A stretch of 64,000 bases of DNA, from contig SCFE01000053.1 in the NCBI GenBank assembly GCA_004352715.1, positions 1,362,530-1,426,529 of the forward strand, written 5' to 3'. This DNA comes from Hofstenia miamia. Lineage: Eukaryota > Xenacoelomorpha > Acoela. A program made the translations under genes and the position numbers. Each line of letters starts with the position of its first letter. The stretch's first letter is position 1. This document shows, piece after piece, positions 33,869 to 46,069 of this stretch. The notes below the pieces were generated by a model, which worked only from the letters and a program-made list of their open reading frames with translations, was not told where the DNA came from and did not search any database.

Positions 33869-36487
33869 CTGCCAAATAACAATGACAATGGATGATGAAT
33901 TTCAAGAAAGTTATCAAAGGAAATTTAGAATTTAGAACAATAATACGTTCTGACACACAGAATTATATCGGAATCCGAAGGCAATGTGTCAGATTCGTTT
34001 ATTTCTCCATTCACCATTTGTGATTATACTTTAATGAATTTATTCGAAATTGCTTTGTTAAGTAATATTTGAAGATTAAGACTCGCTAAGACGTCAAATA
34101 GTTATATTGGAAGTCATTTTAAATTTTTCTTTTACGTTATTAATGTTTGCTTTAATCAAAAGCGTTGTTAAAGAATAAAAACCGCTAATGCACAGTCGTT
34201 AATAAAACCAAATCTTTAAATTCATACATAAACTAGAATCATTGTAGTAAAACTGCGTGCATCACCAATATCGTTTTCACTTCTAATATATTGAGTATTG
34301 CATTCAGTAATGAATTTGTTCAAGTCCCCAATATATAATATATTACCACAGGGACAAATGTCTGCTCTTAAAATAGAAAAATTCTTTAAGAGGCACTCGG
34401 GAAGAGGCTAAAATTTTAGAGCCCTAAATAATATATATATATATAAATAGTTGTAGACCTCCCAGTGACCCCCCTCCCCAGCTTCACCACTGAGAGGCAT
34501 AAAATCTACTACTAATATATTTATGCGGAGCAGTGACATTGCCATTTATATTTACCTTATAAGTTCTGTGGTAAAGATATATGACAAAGGTTTCAATTGA
34601 CATTTGTTTCAAAATTCGAAATCCAAAAGTTAGACATGTAATGAAACAATGTTTACTTTTGATACTAATTTAATAACATCAACTTTACACATTCTTGTTT
34701 AAATTTAGCATATCATCCTAAGAGCAGAGTTAAAATATTGAATGTAAACATAGACATTCACACTACAAGATTAAATGCATATAGATTAAGATAAATAACA
34801 GAATTCTCGGACCCGATTAGACCCAACATCAGCTAGATTCTGGTCTTTTGAGTTCTCATAAGGATAAAAGAACGAGTATTGAGTCGGGCTGAGTGTGGTA
34901 ACACTATAGGGAACCACTTACGAAACTATTGTTTTCATATTTTATAAATTTCAAGTTCATTCATATCTAAAAACCGTATGTATATGCATGTGTGAATACT
35001 ACGTGCACCACCTTCCTACATTTGCACAATCAAATTGAATACATCAATTTATGCAGAAACAGTGTCTGCACACTTTGTTGACAAAATCATTGAATAATGA
35101 AAGGACAACAGTTAAAATATTACATCATCTAGTGCAATACATAATCTAGTTATAATATTCTTAGACTCATATGAAATTGAGATTATATGAGATTAAGAAA
35201 GTATTCAATGTCTAACCCAACACTTACTCAACGGAAAACTTCAAAGCGAGGACGTGCTGGGAGCACGTCCAATATGAGCAAGTAGCATAAACCACCTTTC
35301 ATCACCAGACTAGTTATCTCTTATAATTTAATCGATGGAAGACTGCGAGCTAAATCTTCCATTGAGTTCAATAAAGCAGAAATCCCTGAGAAAATGGGAG
35401 ACCACGGAGTTCCCTAATCTACATTCTGCAAACAAAAAAACACAGTAATTTATTGAGAATATAAAAATTTTGAAAAGAGTTGGAATCTGTTATTGCAATA
35501 GTTACTAAGTGGGTCAAAAACATTTTAACATATAAACACGTTCAAATAGATAGGATAAGAGACTAAACTATATTATTTTGATACTAAAAAGTAAACTAAG
35601 AAATTAGTGTCAAAATTATCAATTGGGATGGGGACATGTTATTACTGTAAATAATAACAATAACAATTCTAAAAAAATGATGGTTAGAGAAATGCTTGAA
35701 ACATATCTGCTAAATAGAGAATAAAGATAAACAATTAAGCAAAACATTAGGTCAAAATGCCTACATTTTCGAATTTAAGCTTTTAATAATTGCATAATGC
35801 TAAATTTTCGCATGGGGTTAAATCAGTCCTTATTTTAAGGATTTTTTAAAACTGCAAATTTTGAAAAATAATTCAACCATGTGCGGAAAAATTTAAAGCT
35901 AAAATAGATATCAGAAGGCATAATTGATTTTAAATATAATAATAAACAATAAGTACGCGAAGTACTGCCCAAGAACAGACTGAAACTGCCCCCCCCTCTC
36001 CTCTACTGTTAAAAATGTTCATGGTCTTTCTACACACTTATGAAAAGAGAATATGTTTTAATTTTATAACTGCACATTTATGGATTTACAACTGCACATT
36101 TATGAAGTACAACTGCACAAATTGGTTACAGCTGCACACTAAAATAAGGTATGGCTTAATAATAAAACGTACAAAAAAATCAATGTGTATTATACATGTA
36201 ACTCTAAAACAAGGAACAACCTGCAAGTAAGGCCATAATATATAAATGTTCAGAACTTGATTGTATTTAGACAACGGCATATATAATATGGAAGAAAATG
36301 TTTTTAGTTTAGAAATATGTGAATAATTGATGATGGAATTCATTCGTCAAACATAGGATGTTTAAAATAGAGTGAATCTAATTAATTCAATATCGCGCCA
36401 TTGTGAAGCAGTCGAAGCAAAGGAAGATAGGTAGACGACTAAATAATGTTATTATTTATTTAGCTGTCCATGGACAAACACATTCTG
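33869..36487. other. Non-coding interval with one strong hairpin and a hAT-like terminus
   Basis: At 34450-34495 the minus strand reads CAGTGGTGAAGCTGGGGAGG, which looks like a hAT-type terminus, but no partner end was found. A near-perfect short hairpin is at 35250-35270. No gene seen. Confidence 0.35.
35250..35270. repeat. Perfect 9-bp hairpin
   Basis: GGACGTGCT, loop GGG, AGCACGTCC: all nine pairs match and six are G-C. On the minus strand it contains a potential splice acceptor (CCCAG). Confidence 0.8.
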
Positions 36488-37020
36488 GCAATTGATGGAA
36501 ATTTCAGATCCATCATTAACAATGATGTCTTCCGAGGGTAATTCAGTGCGGAATATTAACACCTCAATCACTCAATGTGACTCACAGAATATTTGAATTC
36601 ATTCATACGATATTTACGAGCATCAGCGGTTAACCGAACAGAACCGAGGTCAAGCATTACCGACTCTAATAGTACCGATTGAAAAAAGTATATTTCGCAA
36701 TAGATTCATCAGTTTTAAATTTGAAATACAAGAATACTATCTTATGCGTACAATACAAATTAAGAGTATTAAATATTGCGTGCAAAATTTGTTGAAAAAC
36801 TACTGCCTCCTTGACTAAAGTTCTCTTTAAAAACATTCACAAGTGCTGGTAGCTTTTAGCGCGCAATAATGCCGTTGCACATATTAATCTTCCCATTTGT
36901 TAAAACATTAAAAAAATTACAGCTACTTTGCTATTGATAGAATGTTATACACATTCTCTTTCTTGATGAAAGGATTGTAATCAAAATTTAGTTTGTATTC
37001 AGTTATTTTAATCGATAATT
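36488..37020. repeat. Duplicated block A, copy 1
   Basis: The 354 bases 36667-37020 are repeated at 37531-37884 with essentially one substitution; 36488-36666 matches 37350-37530 only in patches. The copy ends exactly at the N at 37021. Non-coding. Confidence 0.9.
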
Positions 37021-37021
37021 N
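37021..37021. other. Single ambiguous base (N) at a duplication boundary
   Basis: The only isolated N in the window. The base before it ends block A copy 1 and the base after it begins block B copy 1, so it marks a join between repeated sequences. Confidence 0.9.
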
Positions 37022-37326
37022 TGATAATTGTAAGCGATGGCCACCGACACAGTTTACCTCTACAGCCAAACCTACAATGTGGTTTTAATTAAAAAATGCC
37101 CGGAAGCTATAAGTCTATGCGTGGCTTTCAGACTTAAAGTCACTAATGAGCATTTTAAATTAACGTCGAACAAAATGAACTTCGCATATCCGCCCAGAAA
37201 ATGTTTATAAATTACATCTATAGTACAAATAATACACACAATTACGTTTCACAAATATGTCCTCAGAATTTATGAGAATAGCATGAGATTGGTTGATCAC
37301 AAATCGAATCTGCTTACAACCAATCA
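37022..37326. repeat. Duplicated block B, copy 1
   Basis: These 305 bases (from TGATAATTGTAAGCGATGG) are repeated at 41095-41399 with about one substitution. Non-coding; no terminal repeats identify a transposon class. Confidence 0.9.
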
Positions 37327-37349
37327 GCTGTTTACGGATGTACCCATTC

Positions 37350-37884
37350 TTGCAATTTATGGAAATTTCAGATCCATCATTAACAATGATGTCTTCCGAG
37401 AGTAATGGATTGCGGAAAATTAACATTCAATCAATCAATGTTATACGGAGACTTTGAATTTAAAATCGGGAAATATTTACGAGCATCAGCGGTTAACCGA
37501 AGCGAATTATGAATAAAGCATTACCGTCACTAATAGTACCGATTGAAAAAAGTATATTTCGCAATAGATTCATCAGTTTTAAATTTGAAATACAAGAATA
37601 CTATCTTATGCGTACAATACAAATTAAGAGTATTAAATATTGCGTGCAAAATTTGTTGAAAAACTACTGCCTCCTTGACTAAAGTTCTCTTTAAAAACAT
37701 TCACAAGTGCTGGTAGCTTTTAGCGCGCAATAATGCCGTTGCACATATTAATCTTCCCATTTGTTAAAACATTTAAAAAATTACAGCTACTTTGCTATTG
37801 ATAGAATGTTATACACATTCTCTTTCTTGATGAAAGGATTGTAATCAAAATTTAGTTTGTATTCAGTTATTTTAATCGATAATT
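37350..37884. repeat. Duplicated block A, copy 2 with mosaic front part
   Basis: 37531-37884 equals 36667-37020. The front (37350-37530) alternates between short stretches matching block A copy 1 (for example ACGAGCATCAGCGGTTAACC) and stretches matching the DNA after block B copy 2 near 41515-41590 (for example TTATACGGAGACTTTGAATT). Confidence 0.85.
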
Positions 37885-40800
37885 TATGCACAGAAGTCTA
37901 TGAATGGCAAATTGCATTTGATTGAAAATTTACAATTCAAAATGATATATATATATGAGCTACTTCACAATTACTTAAAGAGAAAAAAATTAGGCAAAGC
38001 CAAAAGAGAAATAAAAAATCTAATAACAAAATTTAAGGTTTAATTAATGCATGAATAAAATAAGCTTCTGAGAAAAAAGTGTAAATGTGTTTTTATGAGT
38101 CATGAATGAGGTTCTATGGCGCTGGAATCCAAACTCATAAAAAACTCACACTTTCTTATGTAGAAAGTGCTGCTTTGCAAAAAGAAATACATTCAAATCT
38201 TGTAAGAAGTACAAGCCTATAGATCTAGACTTGAAATGAAAATGAAGACATTCCTTAAAAATAAATTTTGCAGCGGCCTATGAATAATGTTTCTCTTGGA
38301 TATGGAAGAAAATACTTTCCAAAATTATTCCCGTGCCAAATATTTGAAGATATACAAAAATAGTAAATGACTCATAATCAAATCAAGCGGCGTTCACAAA
38401 TGTAAATCTAATTACCATCGGAGTTGATTGCACTGTCTGTAGAATTAGAACAAAATTTAAGTGTCACTGTCTGTTCGAAATACAGTGATAAAAAAACAAA
38501 AAATTATACTCCAATCGCAAATTTCTAACAGTTCTAGTTTATATAGTGGAGGGGTGCAGATACCATCACATAGTTATAAGCAAAGAAGGGGTTTAGAAGA
38601 GCTTTGAAAGCCCTACTCTAGAAGATGAACATGAGCCTAAAATTTAGACCTAAGCACGACCCAACCGAACTCATCATGGTACAATAATACCTCACGACCC
38701 ATTACATGATTCTCGCCAAAAGAAATTTGATTAATTCTTTGTTTTGCTAGACCAAGTTTGAGAATGCTAAGAACTTATGATAAAATTTATATAGTGAAGT
38801 TGAAAAACTTAAGATGGGAAATGTTATTTTTAAACACATTGCTTATAAACTGTATTGCAATAGTAAGTTGTTCTGAAATGTCAGCCCATGTTTTCAAATA
38901 CTTTGTTTCCAAGTCGACCGATGACTACTTCTGGCTGAATTTGCATTGCAAGGCAGTTTTGGTCTTATCATAGCCTCTTTGGATGCATCCACAATACTCA
39001 TAGGAAAATACAAGCAATCAAATATTCTCACCAAAATCATAAAAATAGGATAGATTATTAATTAAATTAATTATATTAAGAAATTTACTCTTACATCTCA
39101 CAGAATGTCGTCAATTAATATCACAAAACCAGTTTATAGGTTAATACTTACTCGCGAAAGTGTTATTTTTTGCATCTAGAATTTTATTCCTACAATTCGC
39201 TTTGAATGCTAGAAGTGCTTTATAGAATTACAGAAATCTATTTCCCAAATTCCAATTGATTTTCCGCTATTAGTAGGTTGTCTACAAAGTCGTAAATACT
39301 ATATTCCTACGATGTATAATTATTAGGAAATAAAACAAAGTATGAATTTGACAGTTTGGAAATGGAAATGAAATAATTAAATTACTTTCAAATAAATGTG
39401 TATGCGGATTATACATCACAGATCTTAAGTTTGTCTGTCAAAACTTGAAGCTATGTTAAGCACATTTTAATGAGAAGTTAAGTTTCTAAACAAAATTGAC
39501 ACGAGTTACAACTACTTCTAAACCTCTTTCCAATCCATAGTCATATTATTTTATTAAAATTATATGCATAGGCTTTAGGAATCCCAACAATCACCTCATA
39601 GGAATTCAATACATTAGAGAAGTGGACCAATAAGAATCCTCTAAAATATCATAAACTAACCGGTTAAAATGGACCTTTTGGAATGAACAAATGAGTTCTT
39701 AGAGAGGAAGTACAAATTAAGCACTCGTTGTTTTCAAAATATAATATGACGTAAGAAACAAGCCAACTATCCCTAAAACTAATATATACTAGAGGAAATG
39801 AGTGTCTAATTTCCTCTAGTACCTCGTTAGTTCACACAATTGCTAAGGCTATTTTACAATATCTTTTTTGTGCAATTTCTTTTAAAGAACATTAGCCTGT
39901 TATTGCTAGCTCCACTGTTTGAGGTTCTTAACGGCAGTATACTTTATAACTTTATACCAGTAGGTTTTTTATGTGAAATTCCCGAATATTCAAATGAGAA
40001 CTGTGATCCTAGATAAATTTCTAATAATCTGTGGTTCTATTTAAAGTTCTATTATAATTACTGGTTCCCATCCTATATACACAGCAAAATTTTATTTGAT
40101 AAGTTAAGAATGATTTCTAATGAATTTCATCATTTTGCAAAAGTTAGAATCAATATTAAATACATTTCAAAAATAACCAAATTTTTAGATTTGATGACTT
40201 CATCAAAAAAAAAAGATGGAATCAAATTTCTGAACATTGATAGTGATATGAAATCTTCCTGCAAAGTTTCATTTAAATATTATAATCCAATCCAGATTTA
40301 GATATGAAGGAGTAAATCCCCTCAAGCCTGAGGCGAACAAAAAAGCCCAGGTCGAATAGGGTTAAGGGAAACTTATATTTTGATTTTTAGCAAGGCTTCA
40401 CCAAAACCTAAATCCTGATCTGATCTCCTAATTAACTACATCCTCACAAAAATTTGTAATTAAATAATTTCCCATGTGTTCTTTACCCTAAGTAAACCAG
40501 GAATTTCTTACAAGCTGTGATGTAAGCACTCATGAATCTTGAAAAGTAAATCCAAAATCTGAAAACATCACACGATAGAAAATTGCCTTCTCTTTGATTT
40601 TCGCGGTGTGCATAAACGGAACTTCGATGGCCTATTTTCAGAAAACAAAACTGTTGAGGTTAGGTGTTTCTACAAAAGTGGGATATTTTCAGAGAAAAGG
40701 TAAATATTTTCATGTACTTTAGGCATGTGAGGGAATAGTTTTTATCAGATATGTTCATTGTAACAGGTGATACATTTACCAATAGATGAGTCAATTTCAA

Positions 40801-41094
40801 AGGATTTCCAAATTCCCCATTAGGATTGGAAAACAATTTTGAAAATGTGGACAAAACTGATTGTATTTTAAGGGATACAATGGGGAGTTCAGAGTTATTT
40901 TACCACTTCAAACCAAGGTCACTTGAATATTCGATATACTTTATATCATCACTTACCTAATTCAATACTGAATTTTTTAATATTAATATATAAAATGCTA
41001 AGTTCACAAAAACTTTCAGAAGCCAAGGTAAAATCGTGATTATTTGGAAAGAAATTATATTGAAAATATAAAAGTAACTGGATAAGATAGGAAG
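37885..41094. other. AT-rich non-coding stretch
   Basis: No gene supported. A 12-bp perfect hairpin is at 39788-39820. The 38650-38830 interval resembles 50770-50940 (shared AACTTATRATAAAAT and neighbouring words), suggesting an old dispersed repeat. Confidence 0.35.
39788..39820. repeat. 12-bp perfect inverted repeat with 9-nt loop
   Basis: ACTAGAGGAAAT, nine-base loop, ATTTCCTCTAGT. Too short for a usual microRNA precursor; may be a transposon trace. Confidence 0.75.
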
Positions 41095-41600
41095 TGATAA
41101 TTGTAAGCGATGGCCACCGACACAGTTTACCTCTACAGCCAAACCTACAATGTGGTTTTAATTAAAAAATGCCCGAAAGCTATAAGTCTATGCGTGGCTT
41201 TCAGACTTAAAGTCACTAATGAGCATTTTAAATTAACGTCGAACAAAATGAACTTCGCATATCCGCCCAGAAAATGTTTATAAATTACATCTATAGTACA
41301 AATAATACACACAATTACGTTTCACAAATATGTCCTCAGAATTTATGAGAATAGCATGAGATTGGTTGATCACAAATCGAATCTGCTTACAACCAATCAT
41401 GCTGAAGAATTTACGAGATGTAACCATGCTTGCCAATTTATTATGCGAAAGAAATGAGTAATTGTAATAATTTCAAAGAAATGGCTTGGGGTTAAAATTG
41501 ACTAATCTATTGTTATACGGAGACTTTGAATTTAAAATCGGGAAATATTTAAATAGCGTCTAGTCTAAGCGAATTATGAATAAAGCGAAAGTGTCACTTA
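41095..41600. repeat. Duplicated block B, copy 2
   Basis: 41095-41399 matches 37022-37326; 41400-41600 continues as patchy similarity to 37327-37520. The homology fades about 41600. Confidence 0.85.
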
Positions 41601-42678
41601 TAATTAATTAAAAACGAAGCGATCAGGCCTTCATAGGCTTTGAAAGAAACTTACCTGTGCACAATTATTAAACGTTGTTAATGAAATCAAAATAGACAAA
41701 AGTAAAACACACATTTCAACAAAAAATTGATCCTATTGGAAAAAAGTTTAGCCAAAAACAAGATTCCAGAAATCTGATAGCATATCGGCAATGATATATG
41801 TGTAAAATCAAAATAAATTCATAAAATATCTACATCCAGAGGCCGAATTGCAAGTGGAGCGATATTTTAGGCTTAAGACTATATAGGCTCAAATAGATGA
41901 AATTACAATAAAATGCATAATAATTAATGTAAAGTCGGTGAATATCAACGCAAAACTAAATGATAATGAAAAAAAGGGCTCAGGGCCAAACAGGCGTAAA
42001 TTGAAAACCACCTTATGGAACCAACTAGCCCACTTTTGTAACTGTGTACCTCAACAAAAACATTTTGCCTGTTGAGTTAAGAATTTTAGAAAAATCCATT
42101 GCTATCGATTAGATAAAAATATTCAAGTAAAACGGTTAATTTGATGTTGCATTGGATAAACTTATTATAAATGTCATATTTTCATTATTTCGTTGTAAAA
42201 ATACTTAATTATATATTCATATCAAATTATTAATTATTCGAAATCGAACTGGATTAGAGACACATTTACTGGAAATTTCCTGAATTGGTCCAGGTGTAAG
42301 AGATGCTTAATGAATACAAGAACAAATCATTTCCCAAATGCGAGAGAAGTTGAAAATATGTGTTTTAATTATTTCTGTAGATAATGACACTTTACAAATC
42401 AACCGAAACAATTGCTTGAAAAATGCAACATTGATCTGAGATCTCATACTCTTTAAAAATTGATTACAATCAAGTGGACAGTGTGGAAAGCATCTGAAAT
42501 TAAAACGGTAGCACAAAAGAAATGTGGGAAACCTTTAAATCAAATAAAATAGACGCGAAATTCAATATATTTAATGCTGTCTGGTACGACGTTCCTTGCA
42601 AAATAAAACTTTCTAGACGTCTACAAAAACTTAAATAATATAATGCTTAAAAAATCGTTCTGCTATAATAGCATACAG
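41601..42678. other. AT-rich non-coding stretch
   Basis: Nothing recognised apart from a minus-strand CACAG|GTAAGT junction at 41655|41654 that could act as a recursive splice site. Confidence 0.35.
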
Positions 42679-43054
42679 CAGAGTTGCAACTTGCCGTCAG
42701 CAAGTAGTCAAACAAAAAATTAGGCAGGTTTAAATTCCAATACTAAATTCAAAGAATAATAGTAAACTTAAAACTTAATAATCCACTTTCTGGGGGAGTA
42801 TTGATCCATCAAACCTCTAATTTTTATATTTCGTTAGTTATATTGTATCTGTTTATGCTTAACCGTGGCTTAAAATATCCTGCATATTTATTTCTAAATG
42901 CAATAATGAAAATGCCTGAATGCATAAATTAATTTATAACTTGAAATAGACAAGAACAAAATCTTGCACAACTATATTCGGCGAAACAAGTACCGATAGG
43001 CATAAAACCTGCTATATACAGCTACCTGCCGGCAAGTGGTAGGTTGCAACTCTG
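42679..43054. mobile_element. hAT-like MITE, 376 bp
   Basis: The left end CAGAGTTGCAACTTGCC and the right end, reverse-complemented, CAGAGTTGCAACCTACC are inverted copies (15 of 17). Both subterminal parts carry further small palindromes (CTTGCCGTCAGCAAG on the left; CTTGCCGGCAGG on the right). The terminus resembles that of the 7411-8169 hAT element (CAGAGTTGGAAC). I could not find an intact 8-bp duplication (flanks GCATACAG and ATACATCG), so superfamily is inferred from the termini. Confidence 0.65.
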
Positions 43055-43554
43055 ATACATCGATATGAACAAAGGTTAGTTTATATGTCCAGGAAGCAAT
43101 CAAAACAAAAGAGAGGTAAATTAAGATCTTCATCAGGCTATAAAATATCTTTATTGAGAAAATCCCAACAGCCTACAATAGAGTCTTAATCCTAAATATT
43201 ATTGGCTTAGTACTTCAAATACTTTCTCATTTGAACGCCTTATTTATTTTCTTCATAAAAAATTGAGTCATTTTCATATTTTATACTATACGACAAATTC
43301 TGCTTGAACAAAATTTACACTCACACACGTACACATACAGAAAGTGTACAATGACTCAAATAAAACTTAGTAAGTAATGAGCAAGGACAAGAGCCGGGTC
43401 ATCAGATCCAACCCACAGCTGTAACTACATTTTTCTGTGCCTCTCAACAGATTTGTTGAGCGGCGACAAGTTATAAGATCTGATAATCACTCGCTTCATT
43501 TAAATACAAAAATAGACTTATACTTCAACATTCTGTTTTTAGCAAAATTCTTGT

Positions 43555-43640
43555 TATCAGCAAAAAAAATTTTTCATCGCAATTATTGAACTTTTAGTAT
43601 CAGTAAAAAAATTTTTTCATCGCAATTATTGAAATTTTAG
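43555..43640. repeat. Tandem repeat, two units of 43 bp
   Basis: TATCAGCAAAAAAAATTTTT with CATCGCAATTATTGAAC and TTTTAG is repeated once with three or four substitutions (43555-43597 and 43598-43640). Confidence 0.85.
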
Positions 43641-43682
43641 AATCAACTTAATCCAGACCCAAACCGGCCCATAGTCGCCAAT

Positions 43683-43702
43683 TATATATATATATATATA
43701 TA
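43683..43702. repeat. (AT)n microsatellite
   Basis: About 20 bp of alternating T and A. Confidence 0.9.
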
Positions 43703-45403
43703 AGTATGTGTGCATACATACATAGTATGCCGAGCTTTGTTTAGAAATAGGAGCTGTTCCCATATGTGGTTTGACTACGCAGTTGCTTTAAATATATATA
43801 GGAAATCTAGTTTATTCAATTACGGTATATTTATGCAACGTCGGAATGATTGGTAGGAATAAAAATTAACGTGTGAAAATTATGTCAAAAAACTTCAATT
43901 CACCACTTAAGCGTGAGATTTATAGCTTGAAACAACTTTCGTAAAAATACTTGTAAATTCCATTAAGAAAACTAAATTGAATGAATGTCTGTTGATGCGA
44001 AACATAGTAAATGCCGCATAAATAGAAATCTCTCGTAACCATGAGGACAATTAACAAACACAGATTTAATGTATGCAATTTATTAGTAGTGTTCTATATG
44101 CAAATAGCAAACCCATTATGGGCGACAAGAATTATATTTTAAATACGCATTTCTAAACGCTGTGTAAATAAGATCCTATAAGATTTGTAGTAAAAGTAAT
44201 TGTTCTGTATTGCTGTAATAGCAATCATGTGTGCTATTGTAAATAAGGGCCGTCTAAAGCCTTTCACACTGACAGCCCTTCGATCTTTGAAATCATTTGA
44301 ATTTCAGTAACAATTCATTTAAAACTATCCATAACAACGACAACATTTGCATGATATTAAGGCAAAAACTTTTTCTAGATTTTGCTGATTCAAAATTTCT
44401 AATGGCTCCAGTGAAGGACATCAGTTCGATTGACATTTTTCAATCAATCCTGTGATATCGAACTTCTTAACTTATTCTATAAAAATTGAGCTTACTGAAG
44501 GAACACTCCACACATTATCTGTTTACATAATTCACAGATAAACCCGAAAAACTATTTCAGAGTTGGGGAATAAAATGTTGGATACATTTTGGAAAGAAAT
44601 TTGTGACTCGATAAAATGTTTGTTGTGCCAGACAATAAATCACTAGCACATGTTTGAAGGTGTCTAGCTTCATTTGGCAAGTCTATTGTACCGACGTCTT
44701 GGCTGTAGATATCACTGAGTATTCTATAGCATTTTTCAATTCCAGTTGATCATAACATGTTGAAAAATTAGAATTTTCTTTAAGATTGTTCTTGACAAAT
44801 TGATAGTTATATATTTTGTCAAAAATTTGTTAATTCAAAATTTTTCAAGAGGAGTGTGTTCTGTAGTATCATTTTTTTGTCAGAACATCAAACAATGAAA
44901 TTTTCTACCCCGTTCTACAGTTATTAACTAAATTTCTTGTCTTTGAAAATAATCACGATCCCTTCTTTCTCATTAAGAAGGAGACACATATTAATAACCA
45001 TGGATAATACTATCGTGTATTTCAATTACACATTAATAATGTCATTTTGGGCAATTGCGTGTGTCATACGTTTTATATACTTTTGTAAAACTACTGAAAA
45101 TATATATTAACAGGTCACTCAAATGATTTTTTCATTAAGGTCTTTTCCCAATAATAATGGCTTAAAGAGGTTCCTGTTTTTTGTAGGCCCCACTTCGCGC
45201 GAACAACCGGACTAATGCCTAGGTCAACTCTTGGGTTAACACGGCGCTGGTAAACATGCAAATGAATAGTGTCATTTTTATCAGAGATTACTGCAAAACT
45301 TCTATAGATCACGATGTATGCTAGTCATAGAAATGCAATACCTAATAAAGGGCTAAAAATATGTGTGGCTAAATGAGTAAATATCTCCTCTAAGCGTTTC
45401 AAA

Positions 45404-45411
<8 letters not shown>
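43703..45411. other. AT-rich non-coding stretch
   Basis: No gene supported. Minus-strand 45312-45115 is open with balanced text (DKNDTIHLHVYQRRVNPRVD) behind a TTTTGCAG acceptor-like site, but it has no matching family that I know and its acceptor frame begins with a stop, so I leave it uncalled. Confidence 0.35.
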
Positions 45412-45443
<32 letters not shown>

Positions 45444-45577
45444 TGATCANNNNNNNNNNNNNNNNNNNNNNNNNNNNNNNNNNNNNNNNNNNNNNNNNNN
45501 NNNNNNNNNNNNNNNNNNNNNNNNNNNNNNNNNNNNNNNNNNNNNNNNNNNNNNNTATATATATATATATATATATA
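45412..45577. other. Assembly gap of 106 N inside an (AT)n tract
   Basis: N run at 45450-45555. The left flank ends in an (AT)n tract followed by AAGTGATCA; the right flank begins with an (AT)n tract followed by AAGTGATCATTTCTG. The same unique tail on both sides means the two contig ends overlap, so the real DNA may contain no gap. Confidence 0.9.
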
Positions 45578-46069
45578 AGTGATCATTTCTGAATCAATGA
45601 ACTGAAATTGCAATTTGTAAAAAAATCTAAAAATGAATTTTTTTCATTAAACAACAAGTTTCTCATTGTGGTTTCTAAAAATTAGAAACGTTCAAAAACA
45701 TGTTGAACAAACAGCAAGAACGCAAATGCACTGGGAATTTCACTTTCAGTGATATTAAATTGTTGTCAACAATTAAACTTGAATGTGAAGTTTGACGTGT
45801 TAGCTTTGATATCTTTCAAAACAAGTGTGAATTTAAATAATTAAGTCCCGCCCAAAATATGCAGGACTCACCTGCTTTACACGTGCACAACAGGTTAAAA
45901 CAAATACTCAAGTATGGTATGGGCCACCTCTTTACATTTGATTAGGTGCGCAAAGTCTAACATATTGGTGAACTGTAAGCAACCAATGAACTTCAAACTA
46001 TTAACTTTATCAAGACTGTTTTCATTTATTTATTAGTCTACGTATTAATTGAACATTTTTATAACGTAA

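Noticed and set aside
45115-45312. 65-codon minus-strand frame with balanced composition
   Set aside because: The acceptor-like TTTTGCAG puts an immediate stop in frame and no family is recognised.
45353-45613. Minus-strand frame across the N gap
   Set aside because: It consists of translated (AT)n and unknown bases.
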